Positions 1 to 9,821 are shown, numbered from the stretch's first letter. The stretch: DNA of 64,000 nucleotides from Tahibacter harae (GCF_024437735.1 NZ_JANFQO010000009.1:1-64000); one strand, 5' to 3'. Translations and numbers: made by a program. The notes: a model not told the origin generated them from the letters alone.

Positions 1-1
1 T

Positions 2-640
2 ACCGACAAGCCGCAGCGCCGTCCCGCACGCCGCGGCGCCGCGCCCGGCCAGGAAGTGGTGATGCCGCGTACCTGGTCGGCCGGCGATGAATTCAACCGC
101 GGCGCCGGCCGCGGTACCGGCCGTCCTGGCGGCGGCGCTCGCCCCGGCGGCGGTGCCGGCCCGGGCCGCGGTGGTCCGGCGCGCGGCCCGCGCGGCGAAG
201 GCGGCCGTGGCGAAAGCGGCGGGCGTCCCTGGGGCAGCGACAACAATGACAACCGCGGCAATCGCGGCAACCGCGCCGACGACGCGCGCGGCAACCGCGC
301 TTCCCTGCCCTACGGCCATCCCGGCGGCGAATTCGGCAACCGCGCCGAACCCAATGGCAACCGCATCGGCTACGGCGAGCGTTCCGGTTACGGCGAACGC
401 CAGGGCTATGGCGAACGCTCGGGCAACCGCGGCGGCTTCAACGAACGCGGCGCCTCGCCCTACGGCGAGCGCAAGGGCGGCCCGGGCGGCCGCCCCGGCG
501 GCAATCGCCCCGGCGGCGGCAACCGGCCGGGTCCGGGCGGCAATCGTCCTGGCGGCAATCGTCCCGCTGGCGGCAACCGTCCGCCCGGCGGCAACCGCGG
601 CAATCGCGGCGGCGGCGGCAATCGCGGCGGCAATCGCTAA
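2..640 (+). CDS. C-terminal part of a protein with a long Gly/Arg/Asn-rich tail, possibly RluB
   Basis: The frame is open from the left edge, so the start and the folded domain lie outside the window. What is visible is a low-complexity basic tail of about 210 residues, rich in Gly, Arg, Asn and Pro. It holds repeated GYGER units in the middle and repeated GGNRP/GNRG units at the end, finishing in GGNR and a TAA stop. Such RGG-like tails bind RNA. From memory, the 23S rRNA pseudouridine synthase RluB of Xanthomonadaceae carries a tail of this type; RNA helicases can too. The first visible residues are basic (TDKPQRRPARRG), which fits the end of RluB, but no catalytic motif is present to confirm it. 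A strong terminator follows at 654-679. Confidence 0.6.
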   Translation, partial: TDKPQRRPARRGAAPGQEVVMPRTWSAGDEFNRGAGRGTGRPGGGARPGGGAGPGRGGPARGPRGEGGRGESGGRPWGSDNNDNRGNRGNRADDARGNRASLPYGHPGGEFGNRAEPNGNRIGYGERSGYGERQGYGERSGNRGGFNERGASPYGERKGGPGGRPGGNRPGGGNRPGPGGNRPGGNRPAGGNRPPGGNRGNRGGGGNRGGNR

Positions 641-653
641 AAGTCGCGCAATG

Positions 654-679
654 AAAAACCCCGCACCGGCGGGGTTTTT
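654..679 (+). terminator. Rho-independent terminator after the RGG-tail gene
   Basis: A perfect 11-bp stem (AAAAACCCCGC paired with GCGGGGTTTTT) closes a 4-nt loop, with the T run forming the 3' arm. It starts 13 bases after the TAA stop at 640. The A run on the left arm means it could also act on the minus strand, but the minus-strand gene ending at 772 is more than 90 bases away. Confidence 0.9.
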
Positions 680-771
680 CATTTTGGCGAATTGCCTGCA
701 GGACGCGGAGCGCGCCGCCGCATAGGAGAACGCACGCAGTCAGCCGGCCGCGGCCGGAAAAGCCCGCCGCC

Positions 772-1146
772 TCAAGCGCTCAGCATGGTGAAGAAATTGA
801 GCTTGTTGCCGTCCAGATCGCGGAAATAGCCGCCGTAGAAGCCGTAGCCGCGCGGCCCCGGGGCCCCTTCGTCAGTGCCGCCCAGTTCCAGCGCCTTGCG
901 GTGCAGCGCATCGACTTTTTCCTGGCTGTCCACCACCAGCGCGGTCATGCAGCCGTTGCCGACGGTGGCCGGCTTCTGGTCGTAGGGCAGCGCCACGGCC
1001 AGGCCGGGCTTGGACGGGGTCACCGACCACAGCGTGAAACGCTCCGACGTCATCGTCCGGCTGGCGCCCAGCTCGCCCAGCAAGGCGTCGTAGTACGCGA
1101 TCGCGCGCTGCATGTCCGCAACGCCCAGGGTTACATAGCCAATCAT
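772..1146 (-). CDS. VOC superfamily (glyoxalase/bleomycin-resistance fold) protein
   Basis: A 124-residue single-module VOC protein. It begins MIGYVTLGV, the usual first strand plus 'D M xRAIAYYDALLGELGA' helix, and ends with GFYGGYFRDLDGNKLNFF, the typical last metal-side strand with the DPDGN-like turn. The family includes glyoxalase I, dioxygenases and drug-binding proteins, so a substrate cannot be assigned. The ATG at 1146 is preceded by a clear GGAGGA ribosome site. It lies 83 bases downstream of hutU on the same strand and could be read through from it, but nothing ties it to histidine degradation. Confidence 0.88.
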   Translation of the reverse strand: MIGYVTLGVADMQRAIAYYDALLGELGASRTMTSERFTLWSVTPSKPGLAVALPYDQKPATVGNGCMTALVVDSQEKVDALHRKALELGGTDEGAPGPRGYGFYGGYFRDLDGNKLNFFTMLSA

Positions 1147-1229
1147 GCCAAATCCTCCAAAAATCGCCGCCCGGGCGGCAACGGCCGCGGGCGGCGGTGT
1201 TGCGCGGCGGCCCTGCCGCCGCGACGGGT

Positions 1230-2900
1230 TTACAGCATAGGCAGCTTGAGGCCCTGCTCGCGTGCACATTCCTGCGCGATCGCATAACCCGCGTCCGCGT
1301 GACGCATCACGCCGGTGCCGGGATCGTTCCACAGCACCCGGGCCAGGCGCCGGTCGGCCGCTTCGGAGCCGTCGCAAACGATGACCACGCCGGAGTGCTG
1401 GCTGTAGCCCATGCCCACGCCCCCGCCATGGTGCAGCGAGACCCAGGTCGCGCCGCCGGCAGTATTGAGCAGTGCATTCAGCAGCGGCCAGTCCGACACC
1501 GCATCGCTGCCGTCGCGCATGGCTTCGGTCTCGCGGTTGGGGCTGGCGACCGAGCCGGAATCCAGATGGTCGCGGCCGATCACGATGGGCGCTTTCAGTT
1601 CGCCTTTGCGCACCATCTCGTTGAAGGCCAGGCCCAGCTTGTGGCGCAGGCCCAGGCCGACCCAGCAGATGCGCGCCGGCAGGCCCTGGAAACTGATGCG
1701 CGACCTGGCCATGTCCAGCCAGTTGTGCAGGTGGGCGTCGTCGGGGATCAGCTCCTTGACCTTGGCATCGGTCTTGTAGATGTCTTCCGGATCCCCCGAC
1801 AGCGCGACCCAGCGGAACGGCCCCACGCCGCGGCAGAACAGCGGCCGCACGAAGGCCGGCACGAAGCCGGGGAAATCGAAGGCATTGGCACAGCCCTCGT
1901 CCTTGGCCATCTGGCGGATGTTGTTGCCGTAGTCGAAGGTGGGAATGCCCTGGGCGTGGAAGGCCAGCATGGCTTCCACATGCACCTTCATCGAGCGCTT
2001 GGCGGCATCGCGGGTGCCCTCCGGATCGGATTTGCGCCGCTCGAACCACTGTTCCACGGTCCAGCCGCCGGGCAGATAGCCGTTGACCGGATCGTGCGCG
2101 CTGGTCTGGTCGGTGACCGCATCCGGACGCACGCCGCGGCGCACCAGTTCAGGCAGCACATCGGCGGCATTGCCCAGCAGCGCGATCGACTTGGCCTCGC
2201 CGGCGGCGGTGTACCTGGCGATGCGCGCCAGGGCGTCGTCGAGATCGGTCGCCTGCTCATCGACGTAGCGCGTCTTGAGGCGGAAGTCGATGCGGCTCTG
2301 CTGGCATTCGATATTGAGCGAGCAGGCGCCGGCCAGCGAGGCCGCCAGCGGCTGGGCGCCGCCCATGCCGCCCAGGCCCGCGGTCAGTATCCATTTGCCG
2401 CGCAGGCTGCCGCCGTAGTGCTGGCGGCCCATCTCGACGAAGGTTTCGTAGGTGCCCTGGACGATGCCCTGGCTGCCAATGTAGATCCACGAGCCGGCCG
2501 TCATCTGGCCGTACATCATCAGGCCCTTGCGATCCAGCTCGTTGAAGTGTTCCCAGGTCGACCAGGCCGGCACCAGGTTGGAATTGGCCAGCAGCACGCG
2601 CGGCGCGTCGGCATGGGTGGGGAAGACGCCGACCGGCTTGCCGGACTGGATCAGCAGGGTCTCGTCGTCGTTGAGTTCGCGCAGCGAACGCAGGATCGCG
2701 TCGAAGCATTCCCAGTTGCGCGCGGCGCGGCCGATGCCGCCGTAGACGACCAGTTCGGCCGGGTTCTCGGCCACTTCCGGGTCGAGGTTGTTCTGCAGCA
2801 TGCGGAAGGCCGCCTCGGACAGCCAGCTCTTGCAGCTCAGGCTGTTGCCGCGGGGCGCGCGGATCACGCGCGTCGTGTCGATGCGGGTAGGGGCGTTCAT
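1230..2900 (-). CDS. hutU: Urocanate hydratase
   Basis: HutU converts urocanate to 4-imidazolone-5-propionate with a tightly bound NAD+, the second step of histidine degradation in the cytoplasm. The 556-residue length matches the family. Visible hallmarks are the N-terminal start of the urocanase fold ([19 protein letters not shown], residues 52-70), the Gly-rich NAD+-binding loop [12 protein letters not shown] (173-184), and the conserved Cys segment [17 protein letters not shown] later in the chain. The ATG at 2900 gives the expected N-terminus. hutF and hutI are 1.7-4.4 kb away. No hutH is seen, so the lyase must be encoded outside this window. Confidence 0.98.
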   Translation of the reverse strand: MNAPTRIDTTRVIRAPRGNSLSCKSWLSEAAFRMLQNNLDPEVAENPAELVVYGGIGRAARNWECFDAILRSLRELNDDETLLIQSGKPVGVFPTHADAPRVLLANSNLVPAWSTWEHFNELDRKGLMMYGQMTAGSWIYIGSQGIVQGTYETFVEMGRQHYGGSLRGKWILTAGLGGMGGAQPLAASLAGACSLNIECQQSRIDFRLKTRYVDEQATDLDDALARIARYTAAGEAKSIALLGNAADVLPELVRRGVRPDAVTDQTSAHDPVNGYLPGGWTVEQWFERRKSDPEGTRDAAKRSMKVHVEAMLAFHAQGIPTFDYGNNIRQMAKDEGCANAFDFPGFVPAFVRPLFCRGVGPFRWVALSGDPEDIYKTDAKVKELIPDDAHLHNWLDMARSRISFQGLPARICWVGLGLRHKLGLAFNEMVRKGELKAPIVIGRDHLDSGSVASPNRETEAMRDGSDAVSDWPLLNALLNTAGGATWVSLHHGGGVGMGYSQHSGVVIVCDGSEAADRRLARVLWNDPGTGVMRHADAGYAIAQECAREQGLKLPML

Positions 2901-3002
2901 GACCGGCTCCGTAGAGGGAAGCCGCGATTATAGGCCGGCCCCGCCCGGCCCCGGGTGGCACTGTGCTAGCACACTGGAACGCAAGCCCGACCAAAAGGAC
3001 AT

Positions 3003-4319
3003 ATGAGTTTGTGCAATGACTGGCATACTCCGGGCATGCCTCGTTTCCTCCTGCCGGCGCACTGCCTGCGCCTGACTCTCCTCGTCTGCCTGTTGCTGCT
3101 GGGCGCCTGCGGCACCGCGCCGCGGCGTGCTGCCGATACCAGGCCGGACGAATACCTGATCCTGGTTTCCATCGACGGCTTCCGCGCCGACTACCTGCAG
3201 CGCGGCAGGACGCCGCATCTGGCCGCGCTGGCCGCCGGCGGCGTGCAGGCCGAGTCCATGCGGCCGGCCTTCCCCTCGCTCACGTTTCCGAATCACTACA
3301 CCCTGGTCACCGGGCTGTATCCAGATCACCACGGCATAGTGCACAACCGCATCGAGCGCGAAGGCGAGAACGACACCTTCATCTACAAGAAGCCCGACAC
3401 CACGGCCGATCCGCGCTGGTGGGGCGGCGAGCCGATCTGGGTCGGCGCCGAACGCCAGGGCGTGCGCGCGGCGACCATGTTCTGGCCGGGCTCGGACGTG
3501 GCCATAGACGGCGTGCGCCCCAGCTACTGGAAGCCGTTCGACACCGACTTCCCGCCGCAGGCGCGCGTGGACACGGTGCTGGGCTGGCTGGACCTGCCGG
3601 CGGCGCAGCGGCCGCATTTCATCACCCTGTATTTCGAACAGGTCGATCGCAACGGACATGATTTCGGCCCCGACTCGGCCGAGGTCGACGAGGCGCTGCA
3701 GCAGCTGGACACCGCGCTGGGATCGCTGCTCGACGGCCTCGCCGCACGCGGGCTGCGCGACAAGGTCAACCTGGTCGTGGTGTCCGACCACGGCCAAGCC
3801 GCGGCCAGCCGCGAACGCATCATCCTGATCGACCAGCTCGTCGACCTGGACCACGTGCGCGCGGTGAACTACGGCGTGGTCGCCGGCTTCGAGCCGCGCC
3901 CGGGCCAGGAGGACTACGCCGACCGCCAGCTGCTCAAGCGCCATCCGCATATGCAGTGCTGGCGCAAGAACCGCATCCCGCAGCGCCTGCGCTATGGCTC
4001 CAATCCGCGCGTACCGCCCATCATCTGCCTGGCGTCCAAGGGTTGGGTGATCACCAACTCCGAATGGCTGGACGGCCATCCGGACGATCTCTCCCTGGGC
4101 GAGCACGGCTACGACAATCAGCTGCCGGAAATGCGCGCCCTGTTCGTGGCCAACGGCCCGGCCTTCCGCCGCGGCGTGCGCGTGCCGGAGTTCGACAATG
4201 TGGACGTCTATCCACTGCTCGCCCACCTGCTGGGCATACGGCCGGCGCGCAACGACGGCAGCAGCAAGACCATGCAGCGCATGCTGCGGGTGCACGAGCC
4301 GGCGGGCACCGCGGACTGA
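3003..4319 (+). CDS. Type I phosphodiesterase/nucleotide pyrophosphatase (NPP) family lipoprotein
   Basis: A 438-residue member of the alkaline phosphatase superfamily, NPP type. It hydrolyses phosphodiester or pyrophosphate bonds using two zinc ions. Seen in sequence: a lipobox LLLGAC with the lipidated Cys at 36, metal ligand D58 in VSIDGFRADYL, nucleophile T94 in FPSLTFPNHYT, and later ligands in QVDRNGHDFGP, VVVSDHGQ and GEHGYDN. It should be anchored in the periplasm. A second ATG at 3036 (MPRFLLPAH) would give a more ordinary signal peptide; the AAAAGGA before 3003 supports the upstream start. It faces away from hutU and lies between hut genes. Its substrate (nucleotide, lysophospholipid or other) is unknown. 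Confidence 0.9.
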   Translation: MSLCNDWHTPGMPRFLLPAHCLRLTLLVCLLLLGACGTAPRRAADTRPDEYLILVSIDGFRADYLQRGRTPHLAALAAGGVQAESMRPAFPSLTFPNHYTLVTGLYPDHHGIVHNRIEREGENDTFIYKKPDTTADPRWWGGEPIWVGAERQGVRAATMFWPGSDVAIDGVRPSYWKPFDTDFPPQARVDTVLGWLDLPAAQRPHFITLYFEQVDRNGHDFGPDSAEVDEALQQLDTALGSLLDGLAARGLRDKVNLVVVSDHGQAAASRERIILIDQLVDLDHVRAVNYGVVAGFEPRPGQEDYADRQLLKRHPHMQCWRKNRIPQRLRYGSNPRVPPIICLASKGWVITNSEWLDGHPDDLSLGEHGYDNQLPEMRALFVANGPAFRRGVRVPEFDNVDVYPLLAHLLGIRPARNDGSSKTMQRMLRVHEPAGTAD

Positions 4320-4565
4320 ACTGAACCGCGGCCGCACAAAAGTTGAATTATTTCCCGGAATTTCACCAGCCGGGAACGTCCGCCGCGCACTTCCGCGGCA
4401 GCACATGCGCGTGGAACCTGCCCAACGCCTTCGACCGGACGCAGGCCCGTAGCATCAGGCGCAACCGGCGCACGCCGCCGCTCTCCGGCGCAAGCGCAAC
4501 GCCACGCTGGCGAAACCGCCACGACAGGCTGCGTTGAACGCAAGCGCCGCGCACGCTTGCCCGCG

Positions 4566-5927
4566 CTACACCGCCCCTATCGCCGCAATCGCCGCGGCAT
4601 AGCGCGCCGCGATCGCCTCGCGCGCGGGATGGCGGCCGTCGCGCACGCACCAGCGGCCGTTGACCATCACGTCCTTGACCAGATTGCGGTTGCCGGAGAA
4701 CAGCCAGCTGTCGAGCAGGTGCTCGCGGCCGCGTCCGGCCAGCTGCGCGGCGTTCTCATCGAGCACGATGAGATCGGCGCGGGCACCGGCTTCCAGCGCG
4801 CCCAGGGCCAGGCCGGCAGCGCGCGCACCGCCGAACAGGGCATCGCCCCACAGCGTCTCGCCCACGCTGCTGGAGGATTCCGACACCGCGATGTTGCGAT
4901 GCCGCGTGACCAGGCGCTGGCCGTATTCCAGCCAGCGCAATTCTTCCACCGGCGAGACCGAGATATGGCTGTCCGAACCGATGCCGAGCACACCGCCGGC
5001 GTCGAGGTAGGACTTGAGCGGAAACAGGCCGTCGCCGAGATTGGCCTCGGTAGTCGGGCACAAGCCTGCCACCGCGCCGCTGGCGGCGAGCGCCGCGGTT
5101 TCCTGCTCGGTCAGATGAGTGGCATGGACCAGGGTCCAGCGCGCGTCCACCGGCGCATTGGCCAGCAGCCATTCCACCGGCCGCGCGTTGCGCAGGGCCA
5201 GGCAGTCCTGCACTTCGCCCAGTTGCTCGGCGATATGGATGTGGATGGGTGCGGCATCGACCAGGCCGCTGTCCAGCACGGCCTGCAGCGCCGCCTGCGG
5301 CACCGCGCGCAGCGAATGCAGGGCAACGCCGACGCGCAGGTTCGGCCCTTCCAGCGCGCGCAGGCGCTGCACCAGGGCGAGATAGGCGTCGGTGGCGTGG
5401 CCGAAGCGGCGCTGGCGTTCGGCCAGCGGGCGGCCGTCGAAGCCGCCGGTCTGGTACAGGGTCGGCAGCAGGGTCAGGCCTATGCCGGTTTCCTGCGCGG
5501 CCTCGATCAGCGCCAGCGACATCGCCGCCGCATCGGCATAGGGCTGTGCATCCGGCTGGTGGTGCAGGTAGTGGAATTCGCACACCTGGGTGTAGCCGGC
5601 CTCAAGCATTTCCACGTACAGCTGGGCGGCGATCGCGCGCAGTTCGTCCGGGCCTACGCGGCCGGCGAAGGCGTACATGGTTTCGCGCCAGGTCCAGAAG
5701 CTGTCCTCGGGATGGGTCTGGCGCTCGGCCAGGCCGGCCATGGCGCGCTGGAAGGCATGCGAATGCAGGTTGGGCATGCCCGGCAGCACCCAGCGGCCCA
5801 GCGGCTGCGCAGCGGCGGCGGTGCGCTCGGCATCGACCGCGGCGAAACAGCCATCGCGCACCTCCAGCACGGCCTCGCCTTCCCATCCCTGCGGCAGCCA
5901 GGCCGTATCGGCGCGGTAAATCGTCAT
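4566..5927 (-). CDS. hutF: Formimidoylglutamate deiminase
   Basis: HutF hydrolyses N-formimino-L-glutamate to N-formyl-L-glutamate and ammonia, the branch of histidine degradation that is followed by HutG. The 453-residue protein is a metal-dependent amidohydrolase: zinc ligands H55 and H57 in NLHSHAFQRAMAG, then the YTQVCEFHYLHH region, the HIHIAEQ strand, and GSDSHISVSPVEELRWLEYGQR near the C-terminus, a signature of HutF rather than guanine deaminase or TrzA. The ATG at 5927 follows an AAAAGGA ribosome site, and the conserved N-terminus begins there although the frame stays open further upstream. It is divergent from hutI, sharing a 129-bp promoter region. Confidence 0.96.
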   Translation of the reverse strand: MTIYRADTAWLPQGWEGEAVLEVRDGCFAAVDAERTAAAAQPLGRWVLPGMPNLHSHAFQRAMAGLAERQTHPEDSFWTWRETMYAFAGRVGPDELRAIAAQLYVEMLEAGYTQVCEFHYLHHQPDAQPYADAAAMSLALIEAAQETGIGLTLLPTLYQTGGFDGRPLAERQRRFGHATDAYLALVQRLRALEGPNLRVGVALHSLRAVPQAALQAVLDSGLVDAAPIHIHIAEQLGEVQDCLALRNARPVEWLLANAPVDARWTLVHATHLTEQETAALAASGAVAGLCPTTEANLGDGLFPLKSYLDAGGVLGIGSDSHISVSPVEELRWLEYGQRLVTRHRNIAVSESSSSVGETLWGDALFGGARAAGLALGALEAGARADLIVLDENAAQLAGRGREHLLDSWLFSGNRNLVKDVMVNGRWCVRDGRHPAREAIAARYAAAIAAIGAV

Positions 5928-6041
5928 CGCGTATTCCTTTTCGCAGCCCGGCGGGCGGATCAGGCGCGCATGGTGCGGGTTTGGCCCGGCCGCGCCAAGT
6001 GCAGCGTAGCAATGCATTGACACAGAGCGCGCCGCCGACGC

Positions 6042-6056
6042 TGCTACCATCGGCGC
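6042..6056 (+). promoter_or_regulatory. Extended -10 promoter for a leaderless hutI transcript
   Basis: TGCTACCAT (TGn plus TACCAT at 6045-6050) stands six bases before the hutI ATG at 6057. A start site about seven bases after the hexamer would fall on the A of ATG, giving no 5' leader, and no Shine-Dalgarno sequence is visible. A perfect TTGACA occurs at 6017-6022, but the 22-bp spacer is too long for a normal pair. Confidence 0.5.
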
Positions 6057-7283
6057 ATGGATACGAACTGGGACTGCCTGCTGCTGGATTGCCGCCTCGC
6101 CAGCCTGGTCGACAACGGCCAGCCCTACGGGCGCATGGAAGAGGCCGCGATCGCCTGGAAAGACGGCCTGATCGCCTACGCCGGCCCGCGCGCCGAACTG
6201 CCCGCGGCGCCGGAACGGCTCGCCGCCACGGTGGAATCGTTGCACGGCGCCTGGGTCACGCCAGGACTGATCGACTGCCACACCCACCTCGTCTTCGCCG
6301 GCGACCGCGCGGTCGAATTCGAATTGCGCCTCAACGGCGCCAGCTACGAGGAAATCGCCCGCGCCGGCGGTGGCATCGTCTCCAGCGTGCGGCAGACGCG
6401 CGACGCCTCCGCCGACGAACTACTGGCCCAGTCGCTGCCGCGGGCGCGCGCCCTGCTTGCCGACGGCGTCACCACCATCGAGATCAAGTCCGGCTACGGC
6501 CTGGACCTGCCCAGCGAGCGCAAGATGCTCGAAGTTGCCCGGCGCATAGGCGATGAACTGGGCGTGGGCGTGCGCACCACGTTCCTGGGCGCGCACGCGG
6601 TGCCGCCGGAATTCGCCGGCCGCCAGTCGGCCTATGTGGACGAAGTATGCATCCACATGATGCCGCAGCTGGCCGCGGCCGGCCTGGTCGATGCGGTGGA
6701 TGCGTTCTGCGAGAAGATCGGCTTCACCCCCAGCGAAACCCGCCGCGTGCTGGAAACCGCGCGCGGCCTGGGCCTGCCGGTGAAGCTGCATGCGGACCAA
6801 CTCAGCGACCTGCACGGCGCCGCACTGGCGGCCGAGTTCAACGGCCTGTCCGCCGACCATATCGAATACACCAGCAGCGCCGGCGTCAAAGCCATGGCCC
6901 AGGCAGGCACCGTCGCCGTGCTGCTGCCCGGCGCCTTCCACGTGCTGCGCGAGACCCGCCTGCCGCCGATAGACGCCCTGCGCGAACACGGCGTGGCCAT
7001 GGCCGTGGCCAGCGACCTCAACCCCGGCACCTCGCCCCTGCTCTCGCTGCGCCTGGCCATGAGCATGGCCTGCACCCTGTTCCGCCTGACCCCGGAAGAA
7101 GCCCTGCGCGGCACCACCCTGCACGCCGCCCGCGCCCTGGGCCTGGGCGATCGCGGCCGGCTGGTGCGCGGCCTGCGCGCCGATCTGGCGGTGTGGAATA
7201 TCCAGCATCCTGCCGAGCTGTGCTATTGGCTGGGCGGTGCACCGGCCAGCCGGGTGTATGCGGCGGGACGCCGGCTGGTCTGA
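6057..7283 (+). CDS. hutI: Imidazolonepropionase
   Basis: HutI opens the ring of 4-imidazolone-5-propionate to give N-formiminoglutamate, the substrate of HutF encoded divergently just upstream. The protein is 408 residues, the normal family length. The zinc-binding start of the amidohydrolase barrel is H75 and H77 in [12 protein letters not shown]. Other family signatures are [32 protein letters not shown] and the late [11 protein letters not shown] strand with the catalytic Asp. A -10-like hexamer ends six bases before the ATG. The distant hutU gene is on the other strand, so the pathway here needs at least three promoters. Confidence 0.98.
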   Translation: MDTNWDCLLLDCRLASLVDNGQPYGRMEEAAIAWKDGLIAYAGPRAELPAAPERLAATVESLHGAWVTPGLIDCHTHLVFAGDRAVEFELRLNGASYEEIARAGGGIVSSVRQTRDASADELLAQSLPRARALLADGVTTIEIKSGYGLDLPSERKMLEVARRIGDELGVGVRTTFLGAHAVPPEFAGRQSAYVDEVCIHMMPQLAAAGLVDAVDAFCEKIGFTPSETRRVLETARGLGLPVKLHADQLSDLHGAALAAEFNGLSADHIEYTSSAGVKAMAQAGTVAVLLPGAFHVLRETRLPPIDALREHGVAMAVASDLNPGTSPLLSLRLAMSMACTLFRLTPEEALRGTTLHAARALGLGDRGRLVRGLRADLAVWNIQHPAELCYWLGGAPASRVYAAGRRLV

Positions 7284-7481
7284 AGGCCGGGATTGAGGAT
7301 TCGTTATTCGGGATTCGTAAAAGCCGGCGTCGGGAGTTACGCGGCCCGGCTCGACGAAAGCCGGGAATCGCGATGCAGCTCCGGGATTTGTAACAACGGG
7401 ATTGGGATTTGAGTGCAGGATTGGTACAAGTAGCCAGTTCTGCTTTTGCGAATCCCCAATCACCAATCCCGAGCTTCACAA
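7284..7481. repeat. Intergenic region with GGATTCG-type repeats
   Basis: This 198-bp gap holds scattered copies of a GGGATTCG-like element: GAGGATTCGTTATTCGGGATTCG after the hutI stop, GGGATTTG/GGGATTGGG in the middle, and an inverted set (GAATCCCC, CCAATCCC) just before the next gene. The two orientations can pair into a long imperfect hairpin. The same element recurs at 20817-21003, 47643-47740 and 59705-59880. No gene is visible. Confidence 0.6.
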
Positions 7482-8642
7482 ATGCCCATCGTTTTCGTGC
7501 ACGGCGTCAACAACCGCGACGGCGACAGCTATCGCGAGAATGCACTCAGCCGCAACGGGTTCCTGCGCGAGGTGGTCGCGCCCAAGCTGGGCCTGGGCGC
7601 CGACCAGCTCACGCTCATCAGCCCTTACTGGGGCCTGCACGGCGCGCGCTTCGCCTGGAACATGGCCGTGCTGCCCGAGACCGGCGCGGGCTTCGAGGCC
7701 TTCGGCGGCGATGCCGAAGCCGAGGCCCGGGGTCGCGTCGCCGGCCTGCTCGCGACTTCGCCGCTCAGCGGCGACATCCTCGCCGACGCACAGCGCGATT
7801 TCCCCGCCGCCGTCGAGCTGCTGTTCGCCGCCGCCGCAGCAGGCGCCGATGACGAGAACGATGCACGCGAACTGGCCCGCGCCTACCTGGCCTGCGCGCG
7901 CTACGCCGAGCAGAACCCGCGACCCGCCTGGCTGGCCCAGGCCGCACCGGGCAATTTCGCCGATCAGCTGCTCTACGCCGCCGAAGACGGCGGCGACGAA
8001 CGTTTCGGCGCCGGCGGCATCCTGGACCGGCTCAAGGAGGGCCTGTCGCGGCTGGCGCACGCGGTGCCGGACAAGGCTTCCAGCCTGGCCGTGCGGCTGG
8101 TGCGCAAAAGCCTGAATGCCTCATTGACCACATTTATCGGCGACGCCTTCACCTACCTGGCGCGGCGCCGCAACGAGGACGGCAGCAACGGCCCCATAGT
8201 GCAGGTCGTGCTCGACGCCCTGCATCAGGCCGAACAGGCGCGCAGCGCCCAGGACGACAAGCTCATCGTGATCGCGCACAGCTTCGGCGGCGAGATCATG
8301 TACGACATCCTCAGCCATTTCGCACCGCAGCTGCGCGTGGATTGCCTGATCACGGTCGGTTCCCAGGTCGGCCTGTTCGAGGAACTCAAGCTGTACCTCG
8401 CCAGCGACGTCCAGCTGCCGCCGGATCCGCCCCAGGGCCGGCTGGCGCGGCCGGCCGCGGTCAGGCGCTGGCTCAACGTGTTCGATACCAACGACGTGCT
8501 GGCCTACCGGCTGGAACCGGTCGTCGCCGGCGTCAGCGACTTCGTCTACGACACCGGCTACAGCGCACTGGGCGCCCACGGCGGCTATTTCGAGCGGCCC
8601 AGCTTCTACCGCCGTCTGGCCGCGCGCCTGGCCCAGGCCTGA
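7482..8642 (+). CDS. Serine alpha/beta hydrolase (lipase-like), first gene of the caspase cassette
   Basis: A 386-residue cytoplasmic alpha/beta hydrolase with no signal peptide. The first strand and oxyanion-type motif is MPIVFVHGVNN; the nucleophile elbow is IAHSFGG with S267; candidate acid and base are an Asp in LNVFDTNDVLAYR and H366 in ALGAHGGYFERP. An Ala-rich helical insertion (about residues 100-230) separates the first strand from the Ser elbow, larger than in simple esterases. The substrate is unknown. The stop is six bases before the caspase-like gene, so they form one operon. The ATG at 7482 is chosen because the core strand starts there; an in-frame TTG 36 bases upstream lies within repeat sequence. 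Confidence 0.85.
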   Translation: MPIVFVHGVNNRDGDSYRENALSRNGFLREVVAPKLGLGADQLTLISPYWGLHGARFAWNMAVLPETGAGFEAFGGDAEAEARGRVAGLLATSPLSGDILADAQRDFPAAVELLFAAAAAGADDENDARELARAYLACARYAEQNPRPAWLAQAAPGNFADQLLYAAEDGGDERFGAGGILDRLKEGLSRLAHAVPDKASSLAVRLVRKSLNASLTTFIGDAFTYLARRRNEDGSNGPIVQVVLDALHQAEQARSAQDDKLIVIAHSFGGEIMYDILSHFAPQLRVDCLITVGSQVGLFEELKLYLASDVQLPPDPPQGRLARPAAVRRWLNVFDTNDVLAYRLEPVVAGVSDFVYDTGYSALGAHGGYFERPSFYRRLAARLAQA

Positions 8643-8648
8643 GGCCGC

Positions 8649-9821
8649 ATGAGCCTGATCTTCGAGCAGGTGCAGCCGGCGGCGGGCACCCATGTGCTGG
8701 CGATAGGCGTGGGCCGCTATCCGCACCTGCTGGGCGGCGACGGCAGGCTCGCCGCGCGGCCGCTGGGGCTGAAGCAGCTGCAGTCGCCGCCGGTGTCGCT
8801 GCAGCATTTCCTGCGCTGGTGCTTCGCGCCGGCCGACGCCGCCGCCGGCAGCGGCTTCAGCAACGCGGGTGCGCCGCTGGCCAGCGTGGAAGCCCTGGTT
8901 TCCTCCGCCCAGCCGCTGCTGCTGGACACGCCCGGCGGCGCGCAGCAGGTTGATACCGCCACGCGCGACAATATCCAGGACGCCTTCGAGCGCTGGCTGC
9001 AACGCTTGCGCAGCCATGCCGACAACATCGGCGTGTTCTATTTCTGCGGCCACGGCATCCAGGTTTCCGATCACTACCTGCTGGCCGAGGATTTCGGTCG
9101 CCACGCCGGCCTGCCCTGGCTCAACGCCTTCGATTTCAGCAATACCGTGCGCGCGGTGGAGCGGGAAATCGCCGGCAGCGTGTTCTATTTCATCGACGCC
9201 TGCCGCGAGATCTCCCGCGACGTGGCCATGACCCTGGGCGCCGATCCGCACGCCCTGCTCGCGGCCGACCTGAGCCGCAAGCTGAGCCGCCAGTCCCAGA
9301 CCGTGATCCTGGCCACCGGCGAAGGCGAACTGGCCTTCGCGCCCCAGGGCGGCCAAGTATCGCGCTTCACCGCGGCGCTGGTCGGCGCGCTGTCGGGCTA
9401 TTGCGGGATACGCGAGGCGGGCTCGGCCTCGTGGAATGTCAGCGGCGAAAACCTGGCCACGGCGGTGCGCAGCCTGCTCGAATTCGAAGCCTTGCTCAGC
9501 CCCGGCCGCCCCCAGGTCAGCGAACAGCAGGTCAGCGGCACGGCGGTGCCCCTGCTGCGCCTGAACCGCGTGCCGCAGGTGCGGGTGATGCTGGACCTGG
9601 CGCCGCAGCAGTACCGGCCGCGCTACGAGCTGTACCTGGAATCGCTCAAGGGCGGCCGGGTGGCGCAGAGCCTGCTGGACCAGGTTTTCCGTGTCGACCT
9701 GCCGCGCGGGTTCTATGATGTGGGCGCGCTGGACCCGAGCGGCGTCCTGCCGGCACTGCTGCACGCCGAGGAAGAACTGATGCCGCCGGCCTACGCGCTG
9801 ACCCTGCGGTGCGAACCATGA
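8649..9821 (+). CDS. Caspase-like (peptidase C14/CD clan) protein
   Basis: A 390-residue cytoplasmic protein with a caspase-type His/Cys dyad: H135 in VFYFCGHGIQVSDHYLLAED and C185 in VFYFIDACREISRD, each after a hydrophobic strand as in metacaspases and bacterial C14 proteases. The N-terminus HVLAIGVGRYPHL is the usual first caspase strand, and NTVRAVEREI fits the helix before the Cys strand. About 130 residues after the core are unassigned. Caspase-fold proteases in bacteria often act in programmed death or conflict systems; that role is inferred here. It sits between a lipase-like hydrolase (six bases upstream) and an unknown protein that starts inside its stop codon (ATGA). Confidence 0.85.
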   Translation: MSLIFEQVQPAAGTHVLAIGVGRYPHLLGGDGRLAARPLGLKQLQSPPVSLQHFLRWCFAPADAAAGSGFSNAGAPLASVEALVSSAQPLLLDTPGGAQQVDTATRDNIQDAFERWLQRLRSHADNIGVFYFCGHGIQVSDHYLLAEDFGRHAGLPWLNAFDFSNTVRAVEREIAGSVFYFIDACREISRDVAMTLGADPHALLAADLSRKLSRQSQTVILATGEGELAFAPQGGQVSRFTAALVGALSGYCGIREAGSASWNVSGENLATAVRSLLEFEALLSPGRPQVSEQQVSGTAVPLLRLNRVPQVRVMLDLAPQQYRPRYELYLESLKGGRVAQSLLDQVFRVDLPRGFYDVGALDPSGVLPALLHAEEELMPPAYALTLRCEP

